Source: Lysobacter sp. Root494 (lineage in GTDB: Bacteria > Pseudomonadota > Gammaproteobacteria > Xanthomonadales > Xanthomonadaceae). From it: DNA of 64,000 bases. The translations under genes and the position numbers were made by a program. Positions 18,165-27,179 of the stretch are shown here, one piece after another; the first letter of the stretch is position 1, and each line of letters starts with the position of its first letter. The notes under the pieces are model-generated. The model was not told the origin of the DNA. It searched no databases and saw only the letters and a program-made list of their open reading frames with translations. Where the stretch lies: positions 124,001 to 188,000 of the forward strand of contig NZ_LMFH01000009.1 of the NCBI RefSeq assembly GCF_001427225.1, in the 5' to 3' direction.

Positions 18165-18818
18165 ATGACCGAACGCGCGACGCCCTTCGACTCGCTCAAG
18201 CCCCTGGCTGGCCGCACGCTGGAGGCCGCGCTCAACCGCGCGTTGTCGCTCGATCCGGAGATCCGCGACGGACTGCGCGCCCTCGACGGTCGCAGCGTTG
18301 CCCTGCATGTCGCGGCGCCCGAACTCGCATTGCAGGTGACCGTCGCCGGCGACCGGCTGCAGGTCGGGCCGGTGCACTCCGACAGGCAAGCCGATCTTTC
18401 GGTCCGCAGCACGCTGGGCGGCCTGATTTCGCAACTCCCTTTCCTGCGTAACGACAACGCGCCGCCGGTGGGCAAGCTGCGCATCGAGGGCGACGCTGAT
18501 CTCGCGCGTCGACTGCAGCGCCTGGCGGAACGTTTCGATCCCGACTGGCAGCAACCGTTCGCTTCGGTATTCGGCGATGTCGTCGGCGTGCAGATCGCCA
18601 ATGCGCTCCGCGCCGGCCTGCGCCACGCGCGCGAGGCCGGCGGTGCGTTCGCCAGCAACGCGGCCGAGTACGTCACCGAGGAATCGCGTGATGTCGTGGG
18701 ACGCGACGAACTCAACGCTTTCCACGATGACGTCGACAACGTGCGCGACGATGTCGAGCGCCTTGCCGTGCGCATCGCGCGCCTGCGCGGCCTGGGTTCG
18801 GGGAGCCCGCGCGCATGA
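18165..18818 (+). CDS. ubiJ: UbiJ, ubiquinone biosynthesis accessory protein (SCP2 domain)
   Basis: 217 residues. The N-terminal SCP2-like lipid-binding domain (about 1-110; [48 protein letters not shown]) is followed by a helical region ending in a coiled coil ([20 protein letters not shown]). UbiJ binds ubiquinone intermediates and scaffolds the soluble Ubi complex. Its stop overlaps the ubiB start (ATGA), the standard ubiJ-ubiB pairing. ubiE is not next to it here. Confidence 0.9.
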   Translation: MTERATPFDSLKPLAGRTLEAALNRALSLDPEIRDGLRALDGRSVALHVAAPELALQVTVAGDRLQVGPVHSDRQADLSVRSTLGGLISQLPFLRNDNAPPVGKLRIEGDADLARRLQRLAERFDPDWQQPFASVFGDVVGVQIANALRAGLRHAREAGGAFASNAAEYVTEESRDVVGRDELNAFHDDVDNVRDDVERLAVRIARLRGLGSGSPRA

Positions 18819-20506
18819 CGCCGGTGTTTCGCGCCTGGCGCATCGGCCGGGTGCTGTTGAGGTACCGCCTCGACGACCTGCTCGACGGCACGCCGGCCGA
18901 GCGCTGGCTGAAACTCGCGCGCCCGTTCGTGCCGCGGGCATCGGCCGAAGTCGCGGCGCAATCGCGCGGCGCGCGCCTGCGCATGGCGCTGCAGGAACTC
19001 GGCCCGATCTTCGTCAAGTTCGGGCAGATCCTCTCGACGCGGCGCGACCTGGTGCCGCTCGATGTCGCCGATGAGCTCTCGTTGCTGCAGGATCGCGTGA
19101 AGCCGTTCGACGGCGAAACCGCGCGCGCGATCGTCGAGGCGGCGCTGAACCGCCGCATCGTCGAGGCCTTCGCCTCGTTCGACACCGAACCACTGGCCTC
19201 CGCGTCGATCGCGCAGGTGCACGCGGCCACGCTGCATGCCGAAGGCGCCGCGGCGCCACGTGAAGTCGTGGTCAAGGTGCTGCGCCCGGACATCGAAAAA
19301 CAGATCGCCGGCGACATCGCCTTGCTCAACGCCGTGGCCGGCGTCGTCGAACGCACGCATCCGGCGGCCGACAAGATCCGTCCGCGCGAGATAGTCGCGG
19401 AGATCGAGAACACGCTTGCTGCCGAACTCGACCTGCAGCGCGAAGGCGGCAACGCGAGCGTGCTGCGCCGCTTCTGGACGAACGCATCGGGAGTAGCGAG
19501 CGACGACCTGTACGTGCCGGAAGTGATCTGGTCGCACAGTGCCGAACGTGCGCTGACGCTGGAACGCGTGCACGGCATTCCCTCCGACGACATCGAAGCG
19601 CTCGACGCCGCCGGCATCGACCGCCACGCGCTCGCCGCGAAGGGCGTGCGCGTGTTCTACACGCAGGTATTCCGCGACAACTTCTTCCACGCCGATGCGC
19701 ACGCCGGCAACATCTGGGTCGACACCGATCCGGCGCGCAAGGCGAATCCGCGCTTCATCGCGCTCGATTTCGGCATCATGGGCCAGCTCTCCGACGAGGA
19801 TCAGTACTACCTCGCCGAGAACTTCATGGCGATCTTCAACCGCGACTACCGCCGCATCGCCGAGCTGCACGTGCAGGCCGGCTGGATGCCCTCGCACATC
19901 CGCATCGACGAACTCGAAGCCGCCGCGCGCGCGGTGTGCGAGCCGTATTTCACGAGGCCGCTGAGCGAGATCTCGCTGGCCGAAGTGCTGGTGAAGCTGT
20001 TCCGCATGGCGCAGCGCTACGAGCTCACGCTGCAGCCGCAACTGATCCTGCTGCAGAAGACCCTGCTCAACATCGAAGGCGTGGGCCGCCTGCTCGATCC
20101 GAAACTCGACATCTGGGCCGTCGCGCAGCCGGTGCTGCAGAAGATCCTCGTCGAGCGCTACAGCCCGCAGCGGCTCGCCAGCGAATTCCGCAAGCGCCTG
20201 CCCGAATTCGTTACCCAGGCGCCGGAAATGCCGCGCCTGCTGCATGCATGGTTGCAGCAGCAGGTCGAGGGCAAGCATGCACTGAACATGCAGTCGCAGG
20301 ACCTGCGTGCGTTGACCCGCGCGCTGGAGAGCGTGCAACGGCGCACCGTCGCGGCGATTTTCGGCACCGGCCTGCTGGTCGTCGCGGCGTTGCTGTATTC
20401 ACTCGAAGCCGGCGGCCCGCACCTGCTCGGCGTGCCGGCGTCGGCGTGGATCGCCGCGATCGGTGGCCTCTGGGCCTTGCGCGCCGCGTGGCCCCGGCGT
20501 TCGTAA
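18815..20506 (+). CDS. ubiB: UbiB, atypical kinase-like protein of ubiquinone synthesis
   Basis: 563 residues. It has the UbiB/ADCK protein-kinase-like fold with the family marks: KFGQ in [19 protein letters not shown], the Ala-rich loop [11 protein letters not shown] replacing the Gly loop, [14 protein letters not shown], the catalytic-loop region [13 protein letters not shown], and the DFGIMG metal motif. Two C-terminal hydrophobic helices (about 505-550) anchor it to the membrane. UbiB supports coenzyme Q hydroxylation and movement. It is translationally coupled to ubiJ. Confidence 0.96.
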   Translation: MTPVFRAWRIGRVLLRYRLDDLLDGTPAERWLKLARPFVPRASAEVAAQSRGARLRMALQELGPIFVKFGQILSTRRDLVPLDVADELSLLQDRVKPFDGETARAIVEAALNRRIVEAFASFDTEPLASASIAQVHAATLHAEGAAAPREVVVKVLRPDIEKQIAGDIALLNAVAGVVERTHPAADKIRPREIVAEIENTLAAELDLQREGGNASVLRRFWTNASGVASDDLYVPEVIWSHSAERALTLERVHGIPSDDIEALDAAGIDRHALAAKGVRVFYTQVFRDNFFHADAHAGNIWVDTDPARKANPRFIALDFGIMGQLSDEDQYYLAENFMAIFNRDYRRIAELHVQAGWMPSHIRIDELEAAARAVCEPYFTRPLSEISLAEVLVKLFRMAQRYELTLQPQLILLQKTLLNIEGVGRLLDPKLDIWAVAQPVLQKILVERYSPQRLASEFRKRLPEFVTQAPEMPRLLHAWLQQQVEGKHALNMQSQDLRALTRALESVQRRTVAAIFGTGLLVVAALLYSLEAGGPHLLGVPASAWIAAIGGLWALRAAWPRRS

Positions 20507-20614
20507 TGTAATTGCGCTGCACGGCCAGCGACGCCGTGCGACGATCGGCGACAGTGGCCCGGCACGATTCGGGCGTGACGCAGTCCTGGGGACGATCTTT
20601 TTTCCATTGATCCG

Positions 20615-22000
20615 ATGCGAACCCTCCGCTCCCAGCCGCACGGAATGAATCGGTACCTGCCGGTGCTCACCGGGCTGCTGGCCTGGCTGGTCTGTGCCGC
20701 GCTCGTCACCCTGCTGCTGTATTACGCGGACGCAAAGGCGCGGCTCGAAGCCGCCGTCAACGTGCGCATCGCCTTGAACGACGCGCGCGACGCCATCGAT
20801 CGCCGCCTCGAGACCGCATTGGCCGTGCCCGAAACCCTCGCCGCGGTGATCGCCGCGGAAGAGCGCATCGACAAGGGCACCTTCGAAGCGATTGCGTCGC
20901 GCCTGGTGCGGGCGAATCCGTCGATCCGCAACGTCGCGCTTGCGCCGGGCAACGTGATCACGGCCGTGCATCCGCTTCGCGGCAACGAAGCGGCGCTCGG
21001 ACTGCATTACGCGGAGGTCCCCGCGCAATACGAAGCGGTGCAGGAGGCCATGCGCACGCGGCGCACGGTCATCGCCGGTCCCATCGCGCTGGTCCAGGGC
21101 GGCACCGGGCTGGTGAGCCGCACGCCGGTATTCGTGCGCGGCGCCGGCGGACGCGATACGCGTTATTGGGGAATGGTGTCGCTGGCGGTCGACGTGGCTC
21201 CATTGTTCGTCGACATTCGCCGGGTCGCCGATCACAACGGCCTGGACATCGCCGTGCGGCGAACCGGGGACGAAACCTTCTTCGGCGACCCCGGTGTCTT
21301 CGCGGCGAAACCGGTGTCGATGCATTACCCGCTTCCGGGCGGGGGACGCTGGGAGCTTGCGGCGGCGCCGCACGGCGGTTGGGCCTCGGTGCGCGCAGTG
21401 CCCTGGTATGTGCGTATCGGGTTGCATACCCTGGCGCTTGCACTGGGCTGGCTGGCGTACCGCATGTTTGCCAGTCAGGGTCGCGACCGCATGCTCGCCG
21501 GCCGTGACGCCCTGACGGGACTGCTCAACCGCAAGTCGTTCGATCGCCAGCTCGGCGAAGCGATGCTGCAGTCGCAGCCGCGCAGTTGCGCGCTGGTGCT
21601 GATCGACCTCGACCGCTTCAAGCCGGTGAACGACAACTACGGCCACCGCGCGGGCGACCTGGTGCTGCAGCAGGTCGCCGAGCGCCTGCTGCAGGTCGCG
21701 CGCGGCAGCGACACGGCCTATCGACTCGGCGGCGACGAATTCGCGTTGCTGCTGCAGGGCGAACGCGGCACGCGCGAGCTGTTCCATCTGGTCGAACGCG
21801 CCGCCGAGCTGATCCGCCAGCCGGTCGTGCTGCCGGACCGCCGCAGCGTCAGCGTCGGTGCGTCCACCGGCGTGGCGGTGTTTCCATCCGGCGACGAACC
21901 CGAGCGCGCCAGCGATGTCTTCGACCGCGCCGATCGCGCGCTGTACCGCTGCAAGGCGGAAGGGCGGAGCGCGGCGGCGGCCGCCGGTTCCGTGGCGTAA
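20615..22000 (+). CDS. Membrane sensor diguanylate cyclase (CHASE-like + GGDEF)
   Basis: 461 residues; the start at 20615 or the ATG at 20645 are both possible. A helix at about 15-37 and another at about 268-286 enclose a periplasmic sensor of roughly 230 residues that looks CHASE-like (TFEAIASRLVRANPSIRNVA, FVRGAGGRDTRYWGMVSLAV). The cytoplasmic GGDEF domain is intact: DALTGLLNRKSFD, LIDLDRFKPVNDNYGH and the active site RLGGDEFAL. It should make cyclic di-GMP. One of three GGDEF proteins in the window. Confidence 0.92.
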   Translation: MRTLRSQPHGMNRYLPVLTGLLAWLVCAALVTLLLYYADAKARLEAAVNVRIALNDARDAIDRRLETALAVPETLAAVIAAEERIDKGTFEAIASRLVRANPSIRNVALAPGNVITAVHPLRGNEAALGLHYAEVPAQYEAVQEAMRTRRTVIAGPIALVQGGTGLVSRTPVFVRGAGGRDTRYWGMVSLAVDVAPLFVDIRRVADHNGLDIAVRRTGDETFFGDPGVFAAKPVSMHYPLPGGGRWELAAAPHGGWASVRAVPWYVRIGLHTLALALGWLAYRMFASQGRDRMLAGRDALTGLLNRKSFDRQLGEAMLQSQPRSCALVLIDLDRFKPVNDNYGHRAGDLVLQQVAERLLQVARGSDTAYRLGGDEFALLLQGERGTRELFHLVERAAELIRQPVVLPDRRSVSVGASTGVAVFPSGDEPERASDVFDRADRALYRCKAEGRSAAAAAGSVA

Positions 22001-22007
22001 GCGCAGC

Positions 22008-22037
22008 AAAAAAACGGCCCGGACGGGCCGTTTCTTC
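22008..22037. terminator. Bidirectional terminator between GGDEF and M16 genes
   Basis: Perfect 10-bp stem AAACGGCCCG / CGGGCCGTTT with loop GA. An A-run on the left and T-run on the right mean it can serve both convergent genes. Confidence 0.85.
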
Positions 22038-22053
22038 GTTCACCGCGAACGTG

Positions 22054-24882
22054 CTACTTGCCGCCGGCTTCCGCCTCCGCACTCGTGCTTGCCGCCTTGG
22101 CGAAGTCGCCCGCGGCATAGACGCTCAGCATTTCCGGCCTGAAGTGCTTGCGGATCGCCGCGTTGACCTGATCCATTGTCAGTGACTTCAGCTTCGCGTC
22201 GACCTCCGCAGACCATGCCATCGTGCGGCCGAGATAAAGGTTGCGGGCCAAGGTCGCGGCAACGGTGTCGTCTTCGGCGCGCGCCTGCTGGCGCTGGGTG
22301 AGCATCGCACTCACCGATGCCTGCAGTTCGCTTGCGGTGATCCCGTCGCGCACCAGCTTGGCCACTTCCTCGCGCAGGCCGGTGACGAGTTTCTCGACGT
22401 TCTGTGGCGCGGCGATGGCCTGGATCGCCAGGTTGCCGGCGTTGTCCTTGCCGTCGGGGCTGGAATCGGCGCTGAGGCTGCTCGATACGCCGTAGGTCAG
22501 CCCTTCGGTTTCGCGCAGTCGTTTCCCCAGGCGCGAGGCCAGCGTGCTGCTGCCGAGAACATGGTTGGCGACGAGCAGTGCGGGATAGTCGGGATCGGTG
22601 TCGTTGAGCGGCAGGTTGAAACGCGCGGCGACCACCGCATTCGACTTGTCCGGCGTTTCCATCCGCTTCGTTTCCGGCGCGACCGCGGTGTAGTGCGTGT
22701 CGATCGGCACGTACGGCTTGGGCGATGCCCAACCGGGGAAAAGCTGGGCCAACTGCGCCTTCACCGCCGCCGGGTCGAAGTCACCGACGACCGCGATCTC
22801 GCCCTCCGCGGTGCCGTAGAAGGTGCGATGGAACGCGATCACGTCCTCGAGCTTCAGCGCCTTCCATTGCGCGAGCTGCTCATCGAGCGACTTGAAGTGC
22901 AACGGATGATCCGCGGGCCACGGGTCGAAGTGCGCGGCCATTGCCTGCGACACGGCGGTGTTGGGTTCCTTGCGCGCCGCTTCCAGTCCGGTGATCGCCT
23001 GCATGCGCAATTGCTCGAATTCGGCTTCGGGGAAAGCCGGGTTCTTCAGCAGGTCGGCGGCGAGCACCAACGCCTCGGCCAGCGTGCCGCGCCGCGTGTC
23101 GAGGTCGATCACGGCGCCCTGGATGCCACCGCCGACGCCGCCGGTCGTCCTGAGTGCATCGAGTTTCTGCGAGATCTGTTCGCGGCTCATCGACTTCGAA
23201 CCCCGCATCAGCATCGCGCCCGCAACGCTCCCCGCGGGAGCAGGCACACGCTTGAGCGATTCGACGTCGCCGAAATGGAAGTTGACGGTGACCGACACCG
23301 TGTCGCCACGCGTGTCCTTGGGCAACAGCGACACCTTGAGCGCATGGCCCGGGCTGCCATCGCCGAGCACGAAGGTCTGCGTGCGCGCATCGATGTTCGC
23401 GGGCGAGGGATCGAAGGTTTCGCCGGCGGCGACCGCCGCCTTGCCGGCGTAACCGACCAGCAGCGACGCCACCGGGGCCGCTGGCGGAATCTCGGCGCGA
23501 TCGATCCTGTCGGTCGGAACGAAGCGCCCGAGCGTGCGGTTGCTCGGCTTGAAGTAGGCGCGCGCGACGCGGTTGACGTCGTCCACCGCTACTTTCTCGA
23601 TTTCGTCGCGGCGCAGGAAATACAGGCGCCAGTCGCCCGCGGCGACCGAACTGGTCAGGCCCATCGCGACTGCATTGACGTCGGTCAGGCTGCGTTCCCA
23701 CGCGTTGGCGATGCGCTGCTTGGCCTGGGTGACTTCGTCGGCGCTGACGGGTTTGTCGGCAAGCTGCTCGACCTGGCGCAGCAGCTCGGCTTGGGTCTTC
23801 GCCATGTCGCCGTCCTGCGGCACCAGCGCGACCACGGTGGCGAGTCCGGCGTCGCGCAGGTTGTCGGTGCCCGCGCCGGTCGCCGCGGCGAGCTTGGCTT
23901 CCACCAGCGACTTGTGCAGGCGGCCCGACGGCGTGTCGCTGAGCACGTTGAACAGCACGCTCAGTGCGGCGCTGTCGGCATGGTTCACCGACGGCACGTG
24001 ATAGGCGGCCATCAGTACGCGCATGTCGCCGCTGCGGCGCACGGTGATTTCACGCTCGCCGTCCTGGGTGGGTTCGAGCGTGTGGAAGGCAGGCAGTGCC
24101 GCCGCGGGTTTCTTCACCCTGGCGAAGGCGTTGCTGACCATCGCCAGCGTCTTGCCCGGGTCGATGCGGCCGGCGATCACCAGCGTCGCGTTGTCCGGCC
24201 GGTACCAGGTCCGATAGAACGCCTGCAGGTTGCCGATCGGCACGCCTTCGACATCGGAGCGCGCGCCGATGGTGGTATTGCCGTAGTTGTGCCAGAGGTA
24301 CGCGGCGGAACGCACGCGCTGCGCGAGCACCGCGCCCGGGCTGTTCTCGTTGCGCTCCATCTCGTTGCGCACGACCGTCATCTCGCTGTCGAGGTCCTTC
24401 TTCGCGATGAAGGAATTGACCATGCGGTCGGCCTCCAGCCCGAGCAGCCAGGCCAGCGTGTCCTCGTTGGCGGGGAAGGAGCCGTAGTAGTTGGTGCGGT
24501 CGAACGAGGTGGTCGCGTTGGCGTTGATGCCGCGCTTCTTCAGCTCGCCGGGAATGTCGGTGTGCGAAGGGGTGCCCTTGAACAGCAGGTGCTCGAGCAG
24601 GTGCGCCATGCCGGTTTCGCCGTAGTTCTCGTGCACCGAGCCGACGCCGTAGGCGAGGTTGACCGTCACCGTCGGCGTGGTCGCGTCGGGAAACAGCAGC
24701 ACGCGCAGGCCGTTGGGCAGCGTGTATTCGCAGATGCCTTCGATGCACGGGCCGGCGGCGACGTTGCGCGGCAGCGCGATCGAAGCGGGCGCGGCCGGTG
24801 TGTCGGCGTAGGCGGAGAAACTCGCGGCGAAAGCGAGCGAGCAGGCCAGCGCGAGCACGCGCGGGCGGAAACGATGGACCAT
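22054..24882 (-). CDS. Periplasmic M16 zinc metallopeptidase, second copy
   Basis: 942 residues from the ATG at 24882 (AAGGA upstream). A signal peptide ends about SAYA. The zinc motif is HLLEH at residues 94-98, with the supporting Glu in NEMERNENSPGAVL. The second M16 unit begins near residue 490 and lacks the motif. It shares architecture with the protein at 8414-11305 but differs through most of its length (for example CIEGICEYTLPNGLRVLLFP), so it is a paralogue rather than a duplicate. It probably degrades peptides in the periplasm. Confidence 0.93.
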   Translation of the reverse strand: MVHRFRPRVLALACSLAFAASFSAYADTPAAPASIALPRNVAAGPCIEGICEYTLPNGLRVLLFPDATTPTVTVNLAYGVGSVHENYGETGMAHLLEHLLFKGTPSHTDIPGELKKRGINANATTSFDRTNYYGSFPANEDTLAWLLGLEADRMVNSFIAKKDLDSEMTVVRNEMERNENSPGAVLAQRVRSAAYLWHNYGNTTIGARSDVEGVPIGNLQAFYRTWYRPDNATLVIAGRIDPGKTLAMVSNAFARVKKPAAALPAFHTLEPTQDGEREITVRRSGDMRVLMAAYHVPSVNHADSAALSVLFNVLSDTPSGRLHKSLVEAKLAAATGAGTDNLRDAGLATVVALVPQDGDMAKTQAELLRQVEQLADKPVSADEVTQAKQRIANAWERSLTDVNAVAMGLTSSVAAGDWRLYFLRRDEIEKVAVDDVNRVARAYFKPSNRTLGRFVPTDRIDRAEIPPAAPVASLLVGYAGKAAVAAGETFDPSPANIDARTQTFVLGDGSPGHALKVSLLPKDTRGDTVSVTVNFHFGDVESLKRVPAPAGSVAGAMLMRGSKSMSREQISQKLDALRTTGGVGGGIQGAVIDLDTRRGTLAEALVLAADLLKNPAFPEAEFEQLRMQAITGLEAARKEPNTAVSQAMAAHFDPWPADHPLHFKSLDEQLAQWKALKLEDVIAFHRTFYGTAEGEIAVVGDFDPAAVKAQLAQLFPGWASPKPYVPIDTHYTAVAPETKRMETPDKSNAVVAARFNLPLNDTDPDYPALLVANHVLGSSTLASRLGKRLRETEGLTYGVSSSLSADSSPDGKDNAGNLAIQAIAAPQNVEKLVTGLREEVAKLVRDGITASELQASVSAMLTQRQQARAEDDTVAATLARNLYLGRTMAWSAEVDAKLKSLTMDQVNAAIRKHFRPEMLSVYAAGDFAKAASTSAEAEAGGK

Positions 24883-24975
24883 GGATCCTTCCCTGTCAGT
24901 GGATGAAGTGCGTCGCAACGTGCTGGTCGGCGACAATAGCGATTGTGCAGTAGCCACCGCGTCACGGCGATTTCG

Positions 24976-25713
24976 ATGAATGAGGCCACACCACTGCAGG
25001 AAGCTCTTTCGTCGCTGCAACTGCTGCACGTGGACGACGCGCTCGCCGTGGTCAACAAGCCCGCGGGGCTGATGGTCCACGACAGCAAGCTGGCGGGAGG
25101 TGAATCCGACTTCCTCGCCGATCGCCTGCGTGAACAGCTGCAACGGCCGATCTTCCTCGTGCACCGGCTCGACCGCGCGACCAGCGGCTGCCTGCTGCTG
25201 GCGTTCGATCGCGATACCGCGTCGCAGCTCGGCCAGCTGATGATGGCGCGCGATGCGGAGCGATCCCCCGTCGGAAAGCATTACTGGGCCATATGCCGCG
25301 GCTGGCCGGAACAACACTTCGTCGTCGACCATCCGCTCGATGGCGGTCCCGGCAAGCCTTCGAGGAAGCCGGCGGTGACGCGCTTCACGCGGCTGGCGAC
25401 GTGCGAGCTGTCGCTGCCTTCGCAGGGGTTCGGGACATCGCGTTACGCACTGCTGGATGCGCAGCCGGAAACGGGTCGCTTCCGCCAGATCCGGCGCCAT
25501 CTCAAGCACGTGTTCCATCACCTGATCGGCGACACGAGCCATGGCGATGGCCGCCACAACCGCAACTTCCGCATGCTCGGCGTCCATCGCATGCTGCTGC
25601 ATGCGCGGCAACTGGCATTCACGCATCCGCGCACGGGCGAGCGCATCACCGCGACGGCGCCGGTGGATGCGGAATTCGCCAGGGCGCTGGCGTTGTTCGA
25701 TATCGCCGAATAA
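24976..25713 (+). CDS. truC: tRNA pseudouridine-65 synthase TruC
   Basis: 245 residues from the ATG at 24976. The RluA-family active site is HRLDRATSGCLLL with the catalytic Asp. The TruC type is suggested by HYWAICRGWPEQHFVVDHPL, ETGRFRQIRRHLKHVFHHLI and GDTSHGDGRHNRNF, which parallel E. coli TruC. There is no S4 domain, as expected for TruC. It isomerises U65 in certain tRNAs. It is divergent from the M16 gene. Confidence 0.9.
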   Translation: MNEATPLQEALSSLQLLHVDDALAVVNKPAGLMVHDSKLAGGESDFLADRLREQLQRPIFLVHRLDRATSGCLLLAFDRDTASQLGQLMMARDAERSPVGKHYWAICRGWPEQHFVVDHPLDGGPGKPSRKPAVTRFTRLATCELSLPSQGFGTSRYALLDAQPETGRFRQIRRHLKHVFHHLIGDTSHGDGRHNRNFRMLGVHRMLLHARQLAFTHPRTGERITATAPVDAEFARALALFDIAE

Positions 25714-25792
25714 ACCAAACCCGCGCGCCGGCTTGTAGCCCCGCGCCGCGGCGCGCTGATTGCGTCGCGGCGTGAGGGTCATCGCGGCGCCC

Positions 25793-25804
25793 TACAATCG
25801 CGCC
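25793..25804 (+). promoter_or_regulatory. -10 element abutting the arfB start (leaderless candidate)
   Basis: TACAAT (25793-25798) is followed by CGCGCC and then the arfB ATG, the same geometry as before ubiJ. No Shine-Dalgarno precedes arfB, which fits a leaderless message. Confidence 0.45.
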
Positions 25805-26224
25805 ATGTTGCAGATCACCGACACCCTGACGATCCCCGGCGATGAACTCGTCGAACGCTTCGTGCGTTCGTCGGGTCCGGGCGGACAGAACGTCAACAAG
25901 GTGGCCACGGCGGTGGAGCTGCGCTTCGACATCGGCGCCTCGCCGTCGTTGCCCGAACCCGTGCGCGAACGCCTGCTGGCCAAGCGCGACCGCCGCGTCA
26001 CCGACGAGGGCGTGCTGGTCATCAACGCGCAGCGTTTCCGCACCCAGGAGCGCAACCGCGAAGACGCGCGCGTGCGGCTGGCCGCCTTCATCGCTTCCGG
26101 CCTGCACGCACCCACCCCTAGAATCGCGACGAAGCCGAGCCGCGCGGCGAAGAGGCGCCGGCTCGACGCGAAACGCGAACGCAGTACGATCAAGCGCGGA
26201 CGCACCAGCCGCAACTGGGATTGA
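25805..26224 (+). CDS. arfB: ArfB (YaeJ), alternative ribosome-rescue peptidyl-tRNA hydrolase
   Basis: 139 residues. The class I release-factor GGQ motif is in VRSSGPGGQNVNKV and the basic tail is KRRRLDAKRERSTIKRGR. ArfB enters stalled ribosomes with its tail in the mRNA channel and hydrolyses the peptidyl-tRNA. Length and tail are normal for the family. Confidence 0.95.
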   Translation: MLQITDTLTIPGDELVERFVRSSGPGGQNVNKVATAVELRFDIGASPSLPEPVRERLLAKRDRRVTDEGVLVINAQRFRTQERNREDARVRLAAFIASGLHAPTPRIATKPSRAAKRRRLDAKRERSTIKRGRTSRNWD

Positions 26225-26282
26225 CGAAGAACAGGCCCGGCGGCGAGGGCGCAGGCAGGCACAGGGGACATCGGCAGGGCAG

Positions 26283-26891
26283 ATGAACGACGACCAGCGA
26301 CCCACCGTTTTGCCGCTGCCGCCGAATGCGCCACGGGTCAAACCCAGCGCCTTCACCCGATGGATCGGCCAGACCGCGCTCCGGGTGGGCGGCTGGCGCA
26401 TGGAAGGCGAGTTCCCGGACATCCCCAAGCTCGTGCTGATCGGCGCACCGCATTCGTCCAACTGGGACGGCATCTGGGGGCTCGCGGCGAAGCTCGCGCT
26501 CGGGCTCGACATCAAGATCCTGGGCAAGGATTCGCTGTTCAAGATTCCGGTGATGGGCCTGGTGCTGCGGCGCCTCGGTGTCATACCGGTCGATCGCAGC
26601 GCCGCGCACGGTGTGGTCGAACAGTCCGCGGCCATGATCCAGCGTGCCGAAAAGTTCTGGTATGGGCTCGCCCCCGAAGGAACGCGCAAACCGGTGGAAC
26701 GCTGGAAGACCGGTTTCTGGAAGATCGCCAAGGCCGCCGGCGTGCCGGTGCTGCCGGCCTATTTCCACTACGGCAGGAAGGTGATCGGCATCGGCGCGCC
26801 GTTCGCCCTGGGCGATGACATGGCCGCCGATCTGGCCCGTATTCGCGAGTGGTACCGCGGCGTGTCCAGGGGCAAGTTGCACGACGTCTGA
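26283..26891 (+). CDS. Lysophospholipid (1-acylglycerol-3-phosphate-type) acyltransferase
   Basis: 202 residues from the ATG at 26283. The acyltransferase motifs are APHSSNWDGIWG (HX4D variant), RLGVIPVDRSAAHGV and LAPEGTRKPVERWKTGFWK, in the right order. There is no membrane helix beyond the usual amphipathic start. It probably transfers an acyl chain to a lysophospholipid or similar acceptor. The open frame extends upstream into arfB, but the protein homology starts near 26283. Confidence 0.85.
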   Translation: MNDDQRPTVLPLPPNAPRVKPSAFTRWIGQTALRVGGWRMEGEFPDIPKLVLIGAPHSSNWDGIWGLAAKLALGLDIKILGKDSLFKIPVMGLVLRRLGVIPVDRSAAHGVVEQSAAMIQRAEKFWYGLAPEGTRKPVERWKTGFWKIAKAAGVPVLPAYFHYGRKVIGIGAPFALGDDMAADLARIREWYRGVSRGKLHDV

Positions 26892-27017
26892 GCGACGCAA
26901 CCGCGCGAAGCGACACCGCACGATACGGCTGCGTCGAAATGTGACGAAATTGGCACTTGCTGGCCGCTACCCGGCAACTGGTGCGCATCGGTAACCGTGG
27001 CAGGCCTGTGGCCGGTC

Positions 27018-27033
27018 TGGCACGCGATATGCG
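27018..27033 (+). promoter_or_regulatory. Candidate sigma-54 promoter of the polysaccharide operon
   Basis: TGGCACG-CGAT-ATGCG carries the essential GG and GC dinucleotides exactly ten bases apart (27019-27020 and 27031-27032), 147 bases before the first gene of the operon at 27180. The -24 half is a perfect match; the -12 half (ATGC instead of TTGC) is not. Confidence 0.4.
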
Positions 27034-27179
27034 TCAGATAGGGCAGGGACGTTGCAGGATCCGAACGCGACGCAACAGGGGGCGGTACCGGTCCCGGGGA
27101 GACCCGGACCGGTGATCGTGCGGACAGACAGGCGGGGGAACACGCGAGCCGTGTCGCTTCCGCGGGATGCGGGACGATC

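Noticed and set aside
22561..24906. Plus-strand frame of 781 residues
   Set aside because: Mirror of the M16 peptidase on the other strand; the composition is typical of high-GC antisense frames.
26945..26970. Second sigma-54-like TGGCAC before the polysaccharide operon
   Set aside because: TGGCAC is followed by CTTGCTGG with no GC dinucleotide at the required ten-base distance.
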